Source: Clostridium_AM sp963780135 (GTDB lineage: Bacteria; Bacillota; Clostridia; Clostridiales; Clostridiaceae). From it: 64,000 nucleotides of DNA. The position numbers and the translations under genes are program-made. Positions 24,859 to 34,297 of this stretch are shown here, one piece after another. Numbering within the stretch: position 1 is the stretch's first letter; each line of letters begins with the position of its first letter. The notes beneath the pieces are model-generated. The model saw nothing but the letters and a program-made list of their open reading frames with translations. It was not told the origin of the DNA and did not search any database. The DNA lies in the NCBI GenBank assembly GCA_963780135.1, contig CAWAAR010000003.1, positions 3,782,001 through 3,846,000 of the forward strand, given 5' to 3'.

Positions 24859-25599
24859 TTATAATCCATCTACCAATTCCGCTACACGTTTATTGACATC
24901 ACCCTTATAGATACCGCCATGATAACAAATTACTGTTTCAATATCATATTTCATCAATTTTTTCATGGACTTTATATTTAATTTGTTATCATAATTAATA
25001 TCTTGGTCTGCTCTAACAAGCAAACCTTCTTTGACACTAAGAATATCTCCAGCAATCAGTATCTTCCACTTTTTAGTGTATAAGCAAATATGTCCTGGTG
25101 TATGACCTGGTGTGTGGATAGCAGTTATTCCTCCAAAGTGCGGTAGTTCTTCCCCATCAATCAATGTTTTATCTACATTGATTCTACTGCGCTCAAAACC
25201 TACTTTTAGCTTTTCGTATATTATTTTTATATTATCAGGTAAGCACTCCAATCTTTCTTCAAGTTCAGCAAGTTTAACAGGCTTTTTCTCACCGTTTATA
25301 TATGCTTTTTCTTCCTCATGAGCAAGAACCTTAAGCCTACCAGGCAGTTCTTCCAAGATGCTGGAAACACTTCCAATGTGATCAATATCCTGATGAGTTA
25401 GGATTACCATATTCAGTTTACTAAATGGTATCCCTTCTTTCTCAAATGCTTCACGAATCTGATGTAACTGACCTGGACATCCAGTATCAATGAGAACCAG
25501 TGAATCCTTATCCCAAATAACTATTGGATTAATGTCAATTGTCATTCCCATTATATTAGTCGGTATTTCAAGCATATAAATTCCATTTTCAATTTTCAT
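24859..25599 (-). CDS. MBL fold metallo-hydrolase
   Basis: The 246-residue protein has the metallo-beta-lactamase layout: VILTHQDIDHIGSV around residue 66-77 (metal motif, with Asp71 where the second His of HxHxDH usually stands), IHTPGHTPGHICLY (third metal His region), LIAGDILSV (bridging Asp) and a C-terminal CYHGG. The family includes glyoxalase II-like and lactonase-type hydrolases; the substrate is unknown. RBS GAGGGA. It is close behind the truncated DUF6179-like gene on the same strand. Confidence 0.88.
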   Translation of the reverse strand: MKIENGIYMLEIPTNIMGMTIDINPIVIWDKDSLVLIDTGCPGQLHQIREAFEKEGIPFSKLNMVILTHQDIDHIGSVSSILEELPGRLKVLAHEEEKAYINGEKKPVKLAELEERLECLPDNIKIIYEKLKVGFERSRINVDKTLIDGEELPHFGGITAIHTPGHTPGHICLYTKKWKILIAGDILSVKEGLLVRADQDINYDNKLNIKSMKKLMKYDIETVICYHGGIYKGDVNKRVAELVDGL

Positions 25600-25796
25600 T
25601 TATTGTTTCCCTCCCTCAAATTACAATAATAAATTGTACTTTATGTACTTTGAACTGTACAAAAATAATTTTTCACTTGAAATTATTTTTGCAATATCTA
25701 TTGACATCCATTTAATTTTGTGTTATATTTAAATTATATACATTAATATATAATAAACTATTATTATACAATAGTCAATAAAAATGTTAATATCAA

Positions 25797-25828
25797 GCGT
25801 ATATCTATATAAATAGGTATACGTTTTT
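25797..25828. terminator. Terminator-like hairpin
   Basis: GCGTATATCTAT and ATAGGTATACGT pair around a short loop, followed by TTTTT on the plus strand. No plus-strand gene ends here, so it may belong to a lost gene. The surrounding 25600-25860 is otherwise empty AT-rich sequence. Confidence 0.45.
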
Positions 25829-25872
25829 AGCTATTTGTGACAATTCATTTACTCTCTAAAAACTCTAATATA

Positions 25873-26003
25873 TTACAACGCAAAAATAGCCGGATTGCCT
25901 TTTCTACCTTCACCATGAACAGCACAACCCCGCTTCTTTAATAAGGCTTGGAATCTTCTATCTGTAAGCTGAAATTCTTGATCTGTATGTATGGTTAAAC
26001 CAT
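25873..26003 (-). pseudogene. Transposase (IS3-type integrase core) remnant
   Basis: The minus strand reads GLTIHTDQEFQLTDRRFQAL LKKRGCAVHGEGRKGNP, reminiscent of the IS3-family OrfB stretch H-S/T-DxGxQ…FxxLLxxxG…SxSRKGNP. It stops at 25873 and lacks a start. The match is short, so the family call is tentative. Confidence 0.4.
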
Positions 26004-26020
26004 AAATTTGTCATATAAAA

Positions 26021-26056
26021 AAAGCATCTAATCCTTTCGTGATTAAATACTTTTTT
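26021..26056 (-). terminator. Terminator after the CWB2-deacetylase gene
   Basis: On the minus strand AGTATTTAATC and GATTAGATGCT form an 11-bp stem (with G-T pairs) around ACGAAAG, followed by a T run. A-rich sequence on the other side makes it bidirectional. Confidence 0.7.
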
Positions 26057-26174
26057 ATACCAATTACATAATCTCATTTTGTTTTTTCTATTTCTTCATG
26101 ATCCTCTAACATTTCTTTTGCCATCTCAATAGCTTTTTCTTTTTTAGATATCAAAACCTTATTAAAGATTTCTA

Positions 26175-27833
26175 CTATTTTATTGTTCTAAATTCATATC
26201 CATAGTCTTTTAAGAATTTTATAATTTCTGGTAAAGCCTTGGCTGTTTCCTCTTTACCATAAGTATCGTGCATTAATAAAACTACCTTTTCTTTGTTTCC
26301 AACTGAATTTTTTACCTCTTGAAGCAATTGTTCTGCATTTTTTCGTCCGCCTTCTGAATCTTTGTCATATGCATTCCAATCTATACTATACATATTGTTT
26401 TGACTTAGTACAGCATTAAAAGTACTCAAATTAGGATCATTGTAATATACTCTAGACATATATCCTCCAGGCATCCTTGTGATTCTTGTTTTAAATTCTT
26501 GTCCAATAATGCTGCTTATTGCATTATTAGTCCATCTAACTTCTTCCATATACTTGTCTGAATCTACTTTATTGCCTGGATATATGTTTTTAAGGTTATG
26601 AGTATAGGTATGATTTCCTATAGCATGTCCCTCTTGTAAAATTCTCTTTACTATATTTTTACTTCCTTCATTAGCTTCAATATTGCATCCTAGTAAAAAG
26701 AACGTTGCTTTTACATTATTACTTTTTAATATATCTAATATTTGAGGAGTTACTGTAGTTGATGGTCCATCATCAAAAGTAAGAAATACTATTTTCTTTC
26801 CATCACTTTCAAAATTATTTTTCAGCATTCTGCTTACTTTCTCTGCATCATAAACATATCTAACTATCTTCTTATCACTTAATAGAGTTTGGGCTGCCTC
26901 ATCTGGCATAACCTCTTCTCCACCTAATATCTCCATCTCATTTATTGAAGATATCTTAGACGCAAGTACAGTTTTTGTAAGCATTACATTACCATCTGTA
27001 AATATAATTGGTGAATTTGTTTTCGCTGCCGCTGCAGTGCCAGATAACGCATCAGCAAAACTTTCTCCTGCCGCCACATAAACACTGCTGAAGTCTATAT
27101 CATTAGAAAATTCATTAATTATTTTTTGGTTGGTTTCATATCTATCACCACCACTTAATCTCTTACAGTTATTAATATTTTTAGTTATATCATCGCCTAC
27201 TATACCTTCAGCAGCAAGAATATAGCAATTTTCTATTGTATTATTTTTAATATAATTTTTTATATCATCCTTTAATCCATGCTTGTCTACTAATAATATA
27301 GGCATTCCTTTAAAAGCAGCCATAGGTGCTATAGATAATGCATCTGGGAAGTTTTCTCCTGACGCTATTACTACACCTTTATTAATACCTATATATTGTG
27401 CAACCTTTAAACTGGTATCGTACCTATCATTTCCTGATATTCTTTCGCAATCTATATTCATTTTATATATCTGTGTCTCTATATCTGAACTTATAACTCC
27501 CAAAGCACCTAATATAAATACTTTTTTTACATTTAATCTTACTAATTCACTTTTTATGTCACTGCTTAAAACTTTTCCGTTAGTTAAGATTATAGGTGCA
27601 TCGAATTTTTTAGCCAGTGGAGCTGCACAAAGACCATCTGCAAAACCTTCTCCTGAAACTAGAACAGCATAATCTGATTTATCCCAATTATTTTTGCATA
27701 CGCTAATAGATGCAGCATACCTGTCACTACCACCAAATCTTTTTTGAGATGCTGCGGCGGATACCTTAGTTGATATAAGTAATAAGCTAATTACGAAACA
27801 ACTTATAATAAATATATATCCTTTTTTATGCAT
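26175..27833 (-). CDS. Cell wall-binding repeat 2 protein with polysaccharide deacetylase domain
   Basis: The 552-residue exported protein has a signal peptide (IFIISCFVISLLLISTKVSA). Three CWB2 repeats follow (RFGGSDRYAAS, RISGNDRYDTS, RLSGGDRYETN, each with a xxGExFADAL-type stretch), which anchor clostridial proteins to wall polymers. The C-terminal NodB/polysaccharide deacetylase domain starts at about residue 345, with FLTFDDGPSTT (catalytic base and metal Asp) and IGNHTYTHNL (metal His pair). It probably removes acetyl groups from peptidoglycan or another wall glycan, for example for lysozyme tolerance. RBS AAGGAAG. It is monocistronic with its own terminator at 26021-26056. Confidence 0.93.
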   Translation of the reverse strand: MHKKGYIFIISCFVISLLLISTKVSAAASQKRFGGSDRYAASISVCKNNWDKSDYAVLVSGEGFADGLCAAPLAKKFDAPIILTNGKVLSSDIKSELVRLNVKKVFILGALGVISSDIETQIYKMNIDCERISGNDRYDTSLKVAQYIGINKGVVIASGENFPDALSIAPMAAFKGMPILLVDKHGLKDDIKNYIKNNTIENCYILAAEGIVGDDITKNINNCKRLSGGDRYETNQKIINEFSNDIDFSSVYVAAGESFADALSGTAAAAKTNSPIIFTDGNVMLTKTVLASKISSINEMEILGGEEVMPDEAAQTLLSDKKIVRYVYDAEKVSRMLKNNFESDGKKIVFLTFDDGPSTTVTPQILDILKSNNVKATFFLLGCNIEANEGSKNIVKRILQEGHAIGNHTYTHNLKNIYPGNKVDSDKYMEEVRWTNNAISSIIGQEFKTRITRMPGGYMSRVYYNDPNLSTFNAVLSQNNMYSIDWNAYDKDSEGGRKNAEQLLQEVKNSVGNKEKVVLLMHDTYGKEETAKALPEIIKFLKDYGYEFRTIK

Positions 27834-28298
27834 TCACTTTCTTCCTTTCAAAAGTTAATTCATTACTAATTTTTTAATTGGTAATTCTTTATTTAATTCT
27901 ATATCCTTATTTAAATTCCTCTTATATTTTAAAATTCAACAAAAAAATCAAACTTAAAACAAATAAAACTATAGTAAACTTCTGTGCATATTTTTTCATC
28001 TCCGTAATTATAAAAACATTACTTGCTACCATACTCTCTATCTATAACACAATCACATTCTTCAAAGATATATATTATAATAATGTTAAATTTAACCATG
28101 TAAATATCTTTTTATTGAATTACTGTTTCACTTCCTTCAAACAATAATATTAAATTGTAAATAGCTGACTTATCGTTGAAAAAAATAGAATCAAATTACA
28201 TGTGTTAGAAATAAAATCCCATTTAGCCATGGTATTTGTGATATAATCACTATCAGAAATTAAAATAGCAAGAGATTATAAATTATTGAGGTGATATT
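27834..28298. other. AT-rich intergenic region
   Basis: No credible gene is seen. A TATAAT-like box near 28240 (TGATATAAT) could start the transcript of the small gene at 28299. Confidence 0.4.
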
Positions 28299-28625
28299 GT
28301 GATAAAAATTAATAGAAAAAAAGGATACATTGATGAATTTCGAGAATACGAAGTAATATTAGACAATAATTACTTAGGGAATATTGATGCTGGAGAAACA
28401 AAGAATTTTGAAGTTACCTCAGGTAATCATACAATTTTTTTAAAAATTGATTGGTGTAGAAGTAATAAATTGGATTTTCATGTTTCAGAAAATGAAGTTA
28501 TTGAGTTTGAATGTGGTAATTCTATAACTGGATGGAAACGGTTATTCTGTATTATTTATATAATTTTTCTAAAAAACAAGTATTTATGGATAAAAACAAA
28601 ACTTACAATTAATGGTTCTAAATAA
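28299..28625 (+). CDS. Small hypothetical protein with PEGA-like N-terminus
   Basis: The 108-residue product uses a GTG start preceded by GAGGTGAT. Residues about 15-75 (VILDNNYLGNIDAGETKNFE, TSGNHTIFLKIDWCRSNKLD) resemble the short beta-sandwich PEGA-like domains found at cell surfaces. A hydrophobic segment (LFCIIYIIFL) follows near residue 85. Function unknown. It stands alone on the plus strand and its last bases overlap a minus-strand gene remnant. Confidence 0.65.
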   Translation: MIKINRKKGYIDEFREYEVILDNNYLGNIDAGETKNFEVTSGNHTIFLKIDWCRSNKLDFHVSENEVIEFECGNSITGWKRLFCIIYIIFLKNKYLWIKTKLTINGSK

Positions 28626-28810
28626 CCATAACCTTCTCTCTTCTATCTTGTGATACAAAAACATTTATCTTTGCATTCTTAACTATATATAAAACGAATG
28701 TTCTATATGGCATAGTATAACTTTCTTTAAGCATCTCTATTAAATCATTATCAGACAACACCTCTATAGTTCCTTTTTCTATTAGTATATTCAACAGCTT
28801 AATTCGAGTT
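28618..28810 (-). pseudogene. Unidentified C-terminal gene remnant
   Basis: A stop-bounded minus-strand frame of about 60 codons (LLNILIEKGTIEVLSDNDLI, SYTMPYRTFVLYIVKNAKIN) looks like real protein but has no start. I do not recognise the family. It overlaps the end of the 28299 gene by a few bases. The following stretch to 29024 also carries a plus-strand membrane-protein-like tail (GFMVGFIGISLITFILGSKE) near 28850-28920. Confidence 0.35.
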
Positions 28811-29024
28811 TAATGTTTTCATGATTATTATTATTTCAATGGGGTTTACAGCTCTCAAGGCTTCATGGTTGGGTTTATTGGCATTTCATTAATTACTTTT
28901 ATTTTAGGCTCTAAAGAATAATGTTGAAAATTGATTATTGGTTGTAAAATAGATTATAATAAGACTAATCAAGAAAGATATAAAAAAATGGACAGTTGCA
29001 TTGTATTTGAAGGAGATGAAGGAC

Positions 29025-29240
29025 ATGGATAAAGGCAAAAGTGCAAAGAAACAAAATACTTTATATCTCAGTGTATTTGTTGCTTCAATAATATGCTGCT
29101 TTTATGCACTATCGTTTACAACATTGGAATTATGGAAGCAAATATTATTTGTATTAATATCAATTCTTATGATTTTAGTTGTACAATTTTCAATATTACA
29201 TGTATTTAAGAAACATATTAAACTCAAAAAATTCAACTGA
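29025..29240 (+). CDS. Small two-helix membrane protein
   Basis: 71 residues from the ATG at 29025, which follows AAGGAG. Two hydrophobic stretches, TLYLSVFVASIICCFYALSF and ILFVLISILMILVVQFSI, are separated by a short loop, with a basic tail (KKHIKLKKFN). No family recognised. It is isolated on the plus strand. Confidence 0.6.
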   Translation: MDKGKSAKKQNTLYLSVFVASIICCFYALSFTTLELWKQILFVLISILMILVVQFSILHVFKKHIKLKKFN

Positions 29241-29705
29241 AAGTAAATTAAGACTAACAGTAATATTTGGGGAGTTTGTGACTTACACTTTTCATGAAAT
29301 TTAGCACAAGGAAATATTTATGGATTTTCTGTTAGTTGATTTTCCTCACTGGGTGAAACTGTTTTTAAACTGAAGCAAGTGTTTTCCATGTTTTTACAGG
29401 TGGAGACTTTGGTCCTGAGGGTAGTTTTTTAACAACAGTCATGTTGTTAATAAGGATCAACATTTTAATATTGATGTTATTGAAAAAACATAGTTAGAAT
29501 TAAGTTAAGCTAGGGGAACGTACCTAGATTTGTGTGAATCAAGTCTAAGTACGTTCCCTACTAATTTTAATATAACAATCTTACATTTTATGAGTCAAAA
29601 GTGTTCTTTTTGATTAGTAATCCTTTGATATTCAATGATAAATCGAAATGCTTGTGTAATTACCATTACAACACCCGAATATAACTTTATAAGTAATAAT
29701 ACAGG
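29241..29705. other. Intergenic region with gene-tail traces and a hairpin
   Basis: A plus-strand fragment near 29400 (GGDFGPEGSFLTTVMLLIRI) looks like the tail of a membrane protein, with frameshifts before it. A long hairpin lies at 29512-29561. Nothing else is seen. Confidence 0.4.
29512..29561. terminator. Long hairpin, probable terminator
   Basis: AGGGGAACGTACCTAGA pairs with TCTAAGTACGTTCCCT over about 17 bp with an internal mismatch, followed by ACTAATTTT. It could end either a lost plus-strand gene or the VOC-protein transcript. Confidence 0.6.
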
Positions 29706-30062
29706 TTAATTCCGTTGTTCTACATATTCTACAATAGTACCGTCAAAGTGTTTTACAACTATATTTATAGCTGTAGGAGTTTCCTTTATATCTTTCATTA
29801 TCGTGGCACCATTTTCTAATAGAAAATCCTTAAATTCTATTATGGAGTCAACAATAAATGTTGCTTTTGTGTTTCTAAACGACTTCAGTACTTCGTCCGA
29901 GCCGCCAATAATTAGAATGCTGCCTACTTGTGCTAATTCCAAATGAAACTGCTTGTGCTCGAATCTCATACTACATTTTTCACCTAGCAAGTTTTCATAG
30001 AATGACACCGCCTGATTCATTTCGTTTACATAAATTCGATTTAAAATCTTCTGAATTTTCAT
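29706..30062 (-). CDS. VOC (glyoxalase/bleomycin resistance) family protein
   Basis: About 118 residues forming one vicinal-oxygen-chelate domain: ILNRIYVNEMNQAVSFYENL at the start, RFEHKQFHLELAQVGSILII in the middle and KHFDGTIVEYVEQ at the end, the metal-ligand Glu region of the family. It may act as a lyase, dioxygenase or drug-binding protein. I chose the ATG with GGAGG seven bases upstream. It follows a MATE pump gene by about 75 bp on the same strand, so the pair may be cotranscribed. Confidence 0.82.
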   Translation of the reverse strand: MKIQKILNRIYVNEMNQAVSFYENLLGEKCSMRFEHKQFHLELAQVGSILIIGGSDEVLKSFRNTKATFIVDSIIEFKDFLLENGATIMKDIKETPTAINIVVKHFDGTIVEYVEQRN

Positions 30063-30136
30063 TTTCATTCCTCCTTCAATTTTTATATAATTGTTAATAT
30101 TTTCAGTAACATTTTTAGTATAAAGTGTGAAGATGA

Positions 30137-31525
30137 CTATTTATCCATTGCATTTAATTTTCCATCAAGCACTTGTGCATTTGAAGAATACTTAATTTCT
30201 CCATTCAGTTTTATTGCTAAAATTCCCATGATAATAATCGTGATAATGTCGGCAACCGGTTGAGCAGCTATAACTCCATTTAGTCCCATAAATTTTGGCA
30301 ACATCAAAATTATCGGAATAAAGAACACAGCCTGACGTCCGGCGCAAAGTATCCATCCACCTAACGGTTTACCAAGTGACATAAACAGCATGCAGTAAAT
30401 TGCTTCCATGCCATAGAAAATGAATGTAATAATATTGATACGAAGAGCAAATGAGCCAATTTCAATGACAGATGCATCCTTCGTTGTAAATAATGAAACA
30501 ACCGGCTGAGAAAACAAAATCATGAGTAACGTCATTAAAACGCAAAAAATGGTAGTCCATCTTACTGCAATCTTTGTTGCAATTTGTAATCGTTCATATT
30601 GTCCTGCTCCATAATTATATCCTGCAACGGGTTGAAATCCTTTTGCGAAACCAAATACCGCATAGATACCCATAGAGATTACACGGGTTACGATTCCCAT
30701 AGCAGCAATGACAGAATCGCCATATGGCTGCGCCGCCATATTTGTTAAGCTAATAGCAACACTGGTGGAAAGCTGAAAAACGAGAATTCCTATTCCAACT
30801 TTAAAAATTTCCTTGAAAATTAAACCCTCAATACGGATTTCTTTTAGAGAAAAACTAAAAATGCTTTTTTTCTTCAGTATGTAAAACAAATACATAATAG
30901 ATGTAACAATTTGAGCAACTGCTGTTGCAATACCAGCTCCTATAATCCCCATGTGCAGACCGTAAATGAAAGTAGGAGCAAAGATGACATTAAGCCCGGC
31001 ACCAAGCAGCATAGCATTCATCGAAACCTTAACAGCTCCCTCACTTGAAGCAATATTGTTCATGGTAACATTAAATATGTTGAAAATTGAGCTAGCCACA
31101 TATATAATGGCATATTGTTTTGCATAAGGAAAAATTGTTTCTGTTGCACCTAATCCCCATATTACTTTATCTAAGAAACACTCTAAAAGAATGATTACAA
31201 TCGCACCGATAAAAAGGCTTGAATAAAGGGCAGTTGAAGCTACATGACTTGCTTCTTCATTTTTTCGTTCTCCCAATAGTCTGGATATAAATGCCGCTGC
31301 ACCGCCGCCAAACATGACTGCGATACCTACAATTGCTTGTCCAAGAGGGAATGCAATCGATATTGCTCCCATTTGACTAGTCCCAAGTCCTCCAACAAAA
31401 TAGGCATCAATTAGATTATAAAACCCTGTTACAAGCATACCAATCATTGTTGGCAAACCCATTTTCAATAAAAGCTGAGGAATTGGGGCTTCCCTTAGCA
31501 TTGTTATACGTTCTTCCTTGTTCAT
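30137..31525 (-). CDS. MATE family efflux transporter (first)
   Basis: About 462 residues with twelve hydrophobic segments. Family marks include LLKMGLPTMIGMLVTGFYNL (TM1), DAYFVGGLGTSQMGAISIAF, the VAGYNYGAGQYER motif of the second half and FGFAKGFQPVAGYN. MATE proteins export cationic drugs by Na+/H+ antiport. ATG at 31525 follows AAGGAG. It lies downstream of tetR with two TGAAT-N6-ATTCA palindromes in between, so it is probably TetR-repressed. A paralogue is at 38160-39536. Confidence 0.92.
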   Translation of the reverse strand: MNKEERITMLREAPIPQLLLKMGLPTMIGMLVTGFYNLIDAYFVGGLGTSQMGAISIAFPLGQAIVGIAVMFGGGAAAFISRLLGERKNEEASHVASTALYSSLFIGAIVIILLECFLDKVIWGLGATETIFPYAKQYAIIYVASSIFNIFNVTMNNIASSEGAVKVSMNAMLLGAGLNVIFAPTFIYGLHMGIIGAGIATAVAQIVTSIMYLFYILKKKSIFSFSLKEIRIEGLIFKEIFKVGIGILVFQLSTSVAISLTNMAAQPYGDSVIAAMGIVTRVISMGIYAVFGFAKGFQPVAGYNYGAGQYERLQIATKIAVRWTTIFCVLMTLLMILFSQPVVSLFTTKDASVIEIGSFALRINIITFIFYGMEAIYCMLFMSLGKPLGGWILCAGRQAVFFIPIILMLPKFMGLNGVIAAQPVADIITIIIMGILAIKLNGEIKYSSNAQVLDGKLNAMDK

Positions 31526-31609
31526 AATAAAAATCTCCTTCAACTTATAATTTTTATATCAAATTCTATTCTCCCTTTACTGAATGCAAAACATATCCAC
31601 CTCCTTGTT

Positions 31610-31629
31610 AGTGAATAACTTTATTCACT
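31610..31629. promoter_or_regulatory. Palindromic operator upstream of the MATE gene (site 1)
   Basis: AGTGAATAACTTTATTCACT is a perfect palindrome with 9-bp arms. Its core TGAAT-N6-ATTCA recurs at 31659-31680 and at 34249-34264. Confidence 0.65.
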
Positions 31630-31658
31630 CACATAATAAACCTTTTTATCAAAAATGT

Positions 31659-31680
31659 CAATGAATGAATTTATTCATTG
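31659..31680. promoter_or_regulatory. Palindromic operator upstream of the MATE gene (site 2)
   Basis: CAATGAAT and ATTCATTG arms flank six bases, giving the same TGAAT-N6-ATTCA core as site 1. It lies between tetR and the MATE gene. Confidence 0.6.
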
Positions 31681-31753
31681 AATTGTTAATCAAAATGTAC
31701 ATGTTAATCAAAAGATCTTTCATGTACATTTTCTTTCACATATATAATTTATT

Positions 31754-32395
31754 CTAATCTTCCTTCAAGCCTAAAACACGTACTAGCATATCTTGTGTAA
31801 AATCAAAAAAAGATTGCATATATTCCTTAGTATTTTCCGCTGGCATTTCTTCGTGAAAAGTGTGGACAAGACCAGAAATCAAAAATCGAGCAGTTCTAGG
31901 TGCATTACTGCAATGAAAAGTATTCTCTTTCAATCCTTGTTCTATTATCGGAATCATTATAGACATCCATTGATTTGCTACATCATCCAAGAGAATCGCC
32001 CTAATGCTTGACCCCTCATTATATCTCGACTCAAATTCATGGTGATTAACCGAAAAATCAAACATGCGGTTTATGACAAGCTTCAACTTTTCAATTGCAG
32101 GAATATCCTGTGATATTGGAATTTTCATTTGTTCTACTGCTTGTATTGCATAATATTCTGAAGTTGCTGCAAAAATTTCCGTTTTAGATTTAAAATATCT
32201 ATAGCATAAACCAGGAGATACATTCATCCTTTCAGCGATATCTTGAATGGTTGTATTTTCATAACCTTTTTCAGAAAACAGCTCTAATGCTGTTTCAACA
32301 ATTTCTTGACGGCGTTCATCTGGTTCTTTAGATATACGTATTTTACGAGAACGATCATTTTCGTCCTCTGAGAATTTTTTTTTTGGTAATGCCAT
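31754..32395 (-). CDS. TetR/AcrR family regulator (MATE-linked)
   Basis: 213 residues. The N-terminal helix-turn-helix begins at about residue 30: RQEIVETALELFSEKGYENT, TIQDIAERMNVSPGLCYRYF. The C-terminal ligand domain is variable. It is encoded upstream of the first MATE gene on the same strand, with matching palindromes on both sides. Its own presumed operator (34249-34264) is now separated from the coding region by an IS insertion at 32418-34232, so expression may have changed. The ATG follows CGGAGGCGAAAAT. Confidence 0.9.
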   Translation of the reverse strand: MALPKKKFSEDENDRSRKIRISKEPDERRQEIVETALELFSEKGYENTTIQDIAERMNVSPGLCYRYFKSKTEIFAATSEYYAIQAVEQMKIPISQDIPAIEKLKLVINRMFDFSVNHHEFESRYNEGSSIRAILLDDVANQWMSIMIPIIEQGLKENTFHCSNAPRTARFLISGLVHTFHEEMPAENTKEYMQSFFDFTQDMLVRVLGLKED

Positions 32396-32417
32396 ATTTT
32401 CGCCTCCGTATAAAATC

Positions 32418-34232
32418 AGATAGTGTAAAGTTTTTTACACTGTTTTTTTATATTTGTTCTTTATATATCAAAGGTTACAAAGTTTTTTTGAATAAAAAAA
32501 CAATGACCCCCTTTTTTCTGTTATAATTGAATCTTCAACCAAACAAAAATAACATAAAAGGATGTCATTGTATGGATTCAATTATAACTTATTTATTCTT
32601 ATATAATCAATATCTTTTGAAAATAATTTCTCAATTACTTTTATTTATTGCTAAATATATTCCTCTTAAGCAGTGGGCTTTTGAGGATTCACATAGTCCC
32701 GAATATCAGAAATTTAAAGTGGATAAGCTACCTAAAATTATTCGTTTTGAAAAAGTAGATTATCAACTTCTTTTAGCTTACTATAAACATAAATATAATA
32801 AATTAATTAAACCTGTTCAAAGACGTAATGGAAAATCCATCCCTGAAAATACTGTATGCCCTAAATGTGGTGCACCTCACCATTATATCTACGATAATAA
32901 TGGTAATAGAGGTCAATTTCAGTGTAAGGTTTGTGATCAGAATTTCAACGAAAGCAATTATGTTACTAAACCTATGATATTTGTATGCCCTTATTGTGGT
33001 CAAACTCTTTCACCAAAGAAAGATCGAAAGCATTTTCGCATACATAAATGTGTTAACCAAAAATGCTCTTACTATCAAAACAACCTTACTAAACTACCTA
33101 AAAACTTAGATACTGCTGATAAACACAAGTACAAGCTTCACTACATCTATCGTGAATTCATCGTAGATTTCTTTAAAATGGACTTACATGAACTTCCTTC
33201 TAGGGCAGTTAACTTTAAGTATAAGAAATTCAATGCCCACATCATGGGACTTTGTCTTACTTATCACGTTAATCTTAAGCTCTCTACTAGACAGACGGCA
33301 CATGCCTTGGCGGAAGTACATGGCATCAAAATCTCCCATACAATGGTTGCTAATTATGCTATGACTGCTGCCGCAGTTATAAAGCCTTTTGTAGACACTT
33401 TTGACTACAATCCATGTAACATTCTTTCTGCTGATGAAACTTATATTAAGGTCAAAGGCATAAAGCATTATGTTTGGATTATTATGGATGCCTGTAAGAA
33501 GTCTATTTTAGGCTATCAGGTTTCTGATACTCGTGCCGTAGGCCCATGTATACTGGCTATGCGTATGGCCTTTGAGAAGTTTAAAGTATTTCCTAATAAA
33601 GCTTTAAAGTTCATCGCAGATGGATATAGTGCCTATCCTCTTGCAAGTCAACAGTGTAAGCTGGTAAAGGGTTGGGACTTCGACGTTACTCAAGTTATCG
33701 GGCTTACCAATGATGATGCTGTATCTACTGAATTTCGTTGGGTTAAGCAAGTAGTAGAAAGGCTTAACCGAACCTTCAAAGCCTCTTACCGTGTTACTTG
33801 TGGTTATGGAAGTGAGAACGGTGCTGCATACGGTATATCCCTTTGGGTTGCCTATTATAATTTTCTTCGTCCTCATCCTTATAACTACTGGAAGCCATTA
33901 AATGAGATAGACATGCTATCTAATGCAGATAATATGCCTGGTAAATGGCAGTTACTTATACACCTTGGTCAACAGACTATATTGAAGATTCAGGCTGAAA
34001 ATTCTGCTTAATTTAGTTAGAAAATAAATACAGGATATTTCTCAGCTACTACGTGAATAAATCTCAACAGTAGCGACTGCTAATATCAAAAATTTCCTTC
34101 CACCAAAAGGTTTTTTTGTTATGCTCAAAATCTTTTACTTCATCCTCAAATAACACTATACTGTCCTAACTCACGCCCTCCGGGCAAAATATTTTTGGAC
34201 TCTGTTTTTTCATAACTCACTTTACACTATCT
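32418..34232 (+). mobile_element. IS element with DDE transposase (IS6-like), apparently intact
   Basis: The ends are AGATAGTGTAAAG at 32418-32430 and its inverted copy at 34220-34232. Direct repeats AAAATC flank it immediately outside (32412-32417 and 34233-34238; TAAAATCA if the outer base is counted, an 8-bp repeat as in IS6-type elements). The transposase gene fills the interior. A palindrome (AGTGTAAA…TTTACACT, 32421-32440) lies at the left end. The element sits between tetR and its presumed operator. A decayed copy of a related left end is at 54258-54600. Confidence 0.85.
32572..34011 (+). CDS. IS6-like DDE transposase with N-terminal zinc ribbons
   Basis: 479 residues from the ATG at 32572 (after AAAGGATG). 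Two zinc-ribbon pairs come first (CPKCGAPHHYIYDNNGNRGQ … CKVCDQNF; CPYCGQTL … CVNQKCSYY), then a helix-turn-helix-like region, and the DDE core: ADETYIKVKGIKHYVWIIMD, FIADGYSAYPLA and the final Glu in VVERLNRTFKASYR. The order fits IS6-type transposases, though the family placement is by eye. The frame is open throughout, so it may be active. Confidence 0.85.
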   Translation: MDSIITYLFLYNQYLLKIISQLLLFIAKYIPLKQWAFEDSHSPEYQKFKVDKLPKIIRFEKVDYQLLLAYYKHKYNKLIKPVQRRNGKSIPENTVCPKCGAPHHYIYDNNGNRGQFQCKVCDQNFNESNYVTKPMIFVCPYCGQTLSPKKDRKHFRIHKCVNQKCSYYQNNLTKLPKNLDTADKHKYKLHYIYREFIVDFFKMDLHELPSRAVNFKYKKFNAHIMGLCLTYHVNLKLSTRQTAHALAEVHGIKISHTMVANYAMTAAAVIKPFVDTFDYNPCNILSADETYIKVKGIKHYVWIIMDACKKSILGYQVSDTRAVGPCILAMRMAFEKFKVFPNKALKFIADGYSAYPLASQQCKLVKGWDFDVTQVIGLTNDDAVSTEFRWVKQVVERLNRTFKASYRVTCGYGSENGAAYGISLWVAYYNFLRPHPYNYWKPLNEIDMLSNADNMPGKWQLLIHLGQQTILKIQAENSA

Positions 34233-34248
34233 AAAATCATTTTATGAG

Positions 34249-34264
34249 TGAATGAATATATTCA
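34249..34264. promoter_or_regulatory. Displaced tetR operator
   Basis: TGAATGAATATATTCA carries the TGAAT-N6-ATTCA core seen twice upstream of the MATE gene, inside a perfect palindrome at 34251-34266. It lies just beyond the IS right end, in the place where tetR's own control region would have been before insertion. Confidence 0.6.
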
Positions 34265-34297
34265 TTATTACCCGTTTTTCAATTTTTGTCAAGGCAA

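Noticed and set aside
24859..25599. Beta-lactamase assignment for the MBL-fold protein
   Set aside because: The metal motif and overall sequence fit the general MBL hydrolase group, not class B beta-lactamases, and no secretion signal is present.
27878..28147. An 89-codon plus-strand ORF in AT-rich spacer
   Set aside because: Low-complexity composition, no start signal, no family resemblance.
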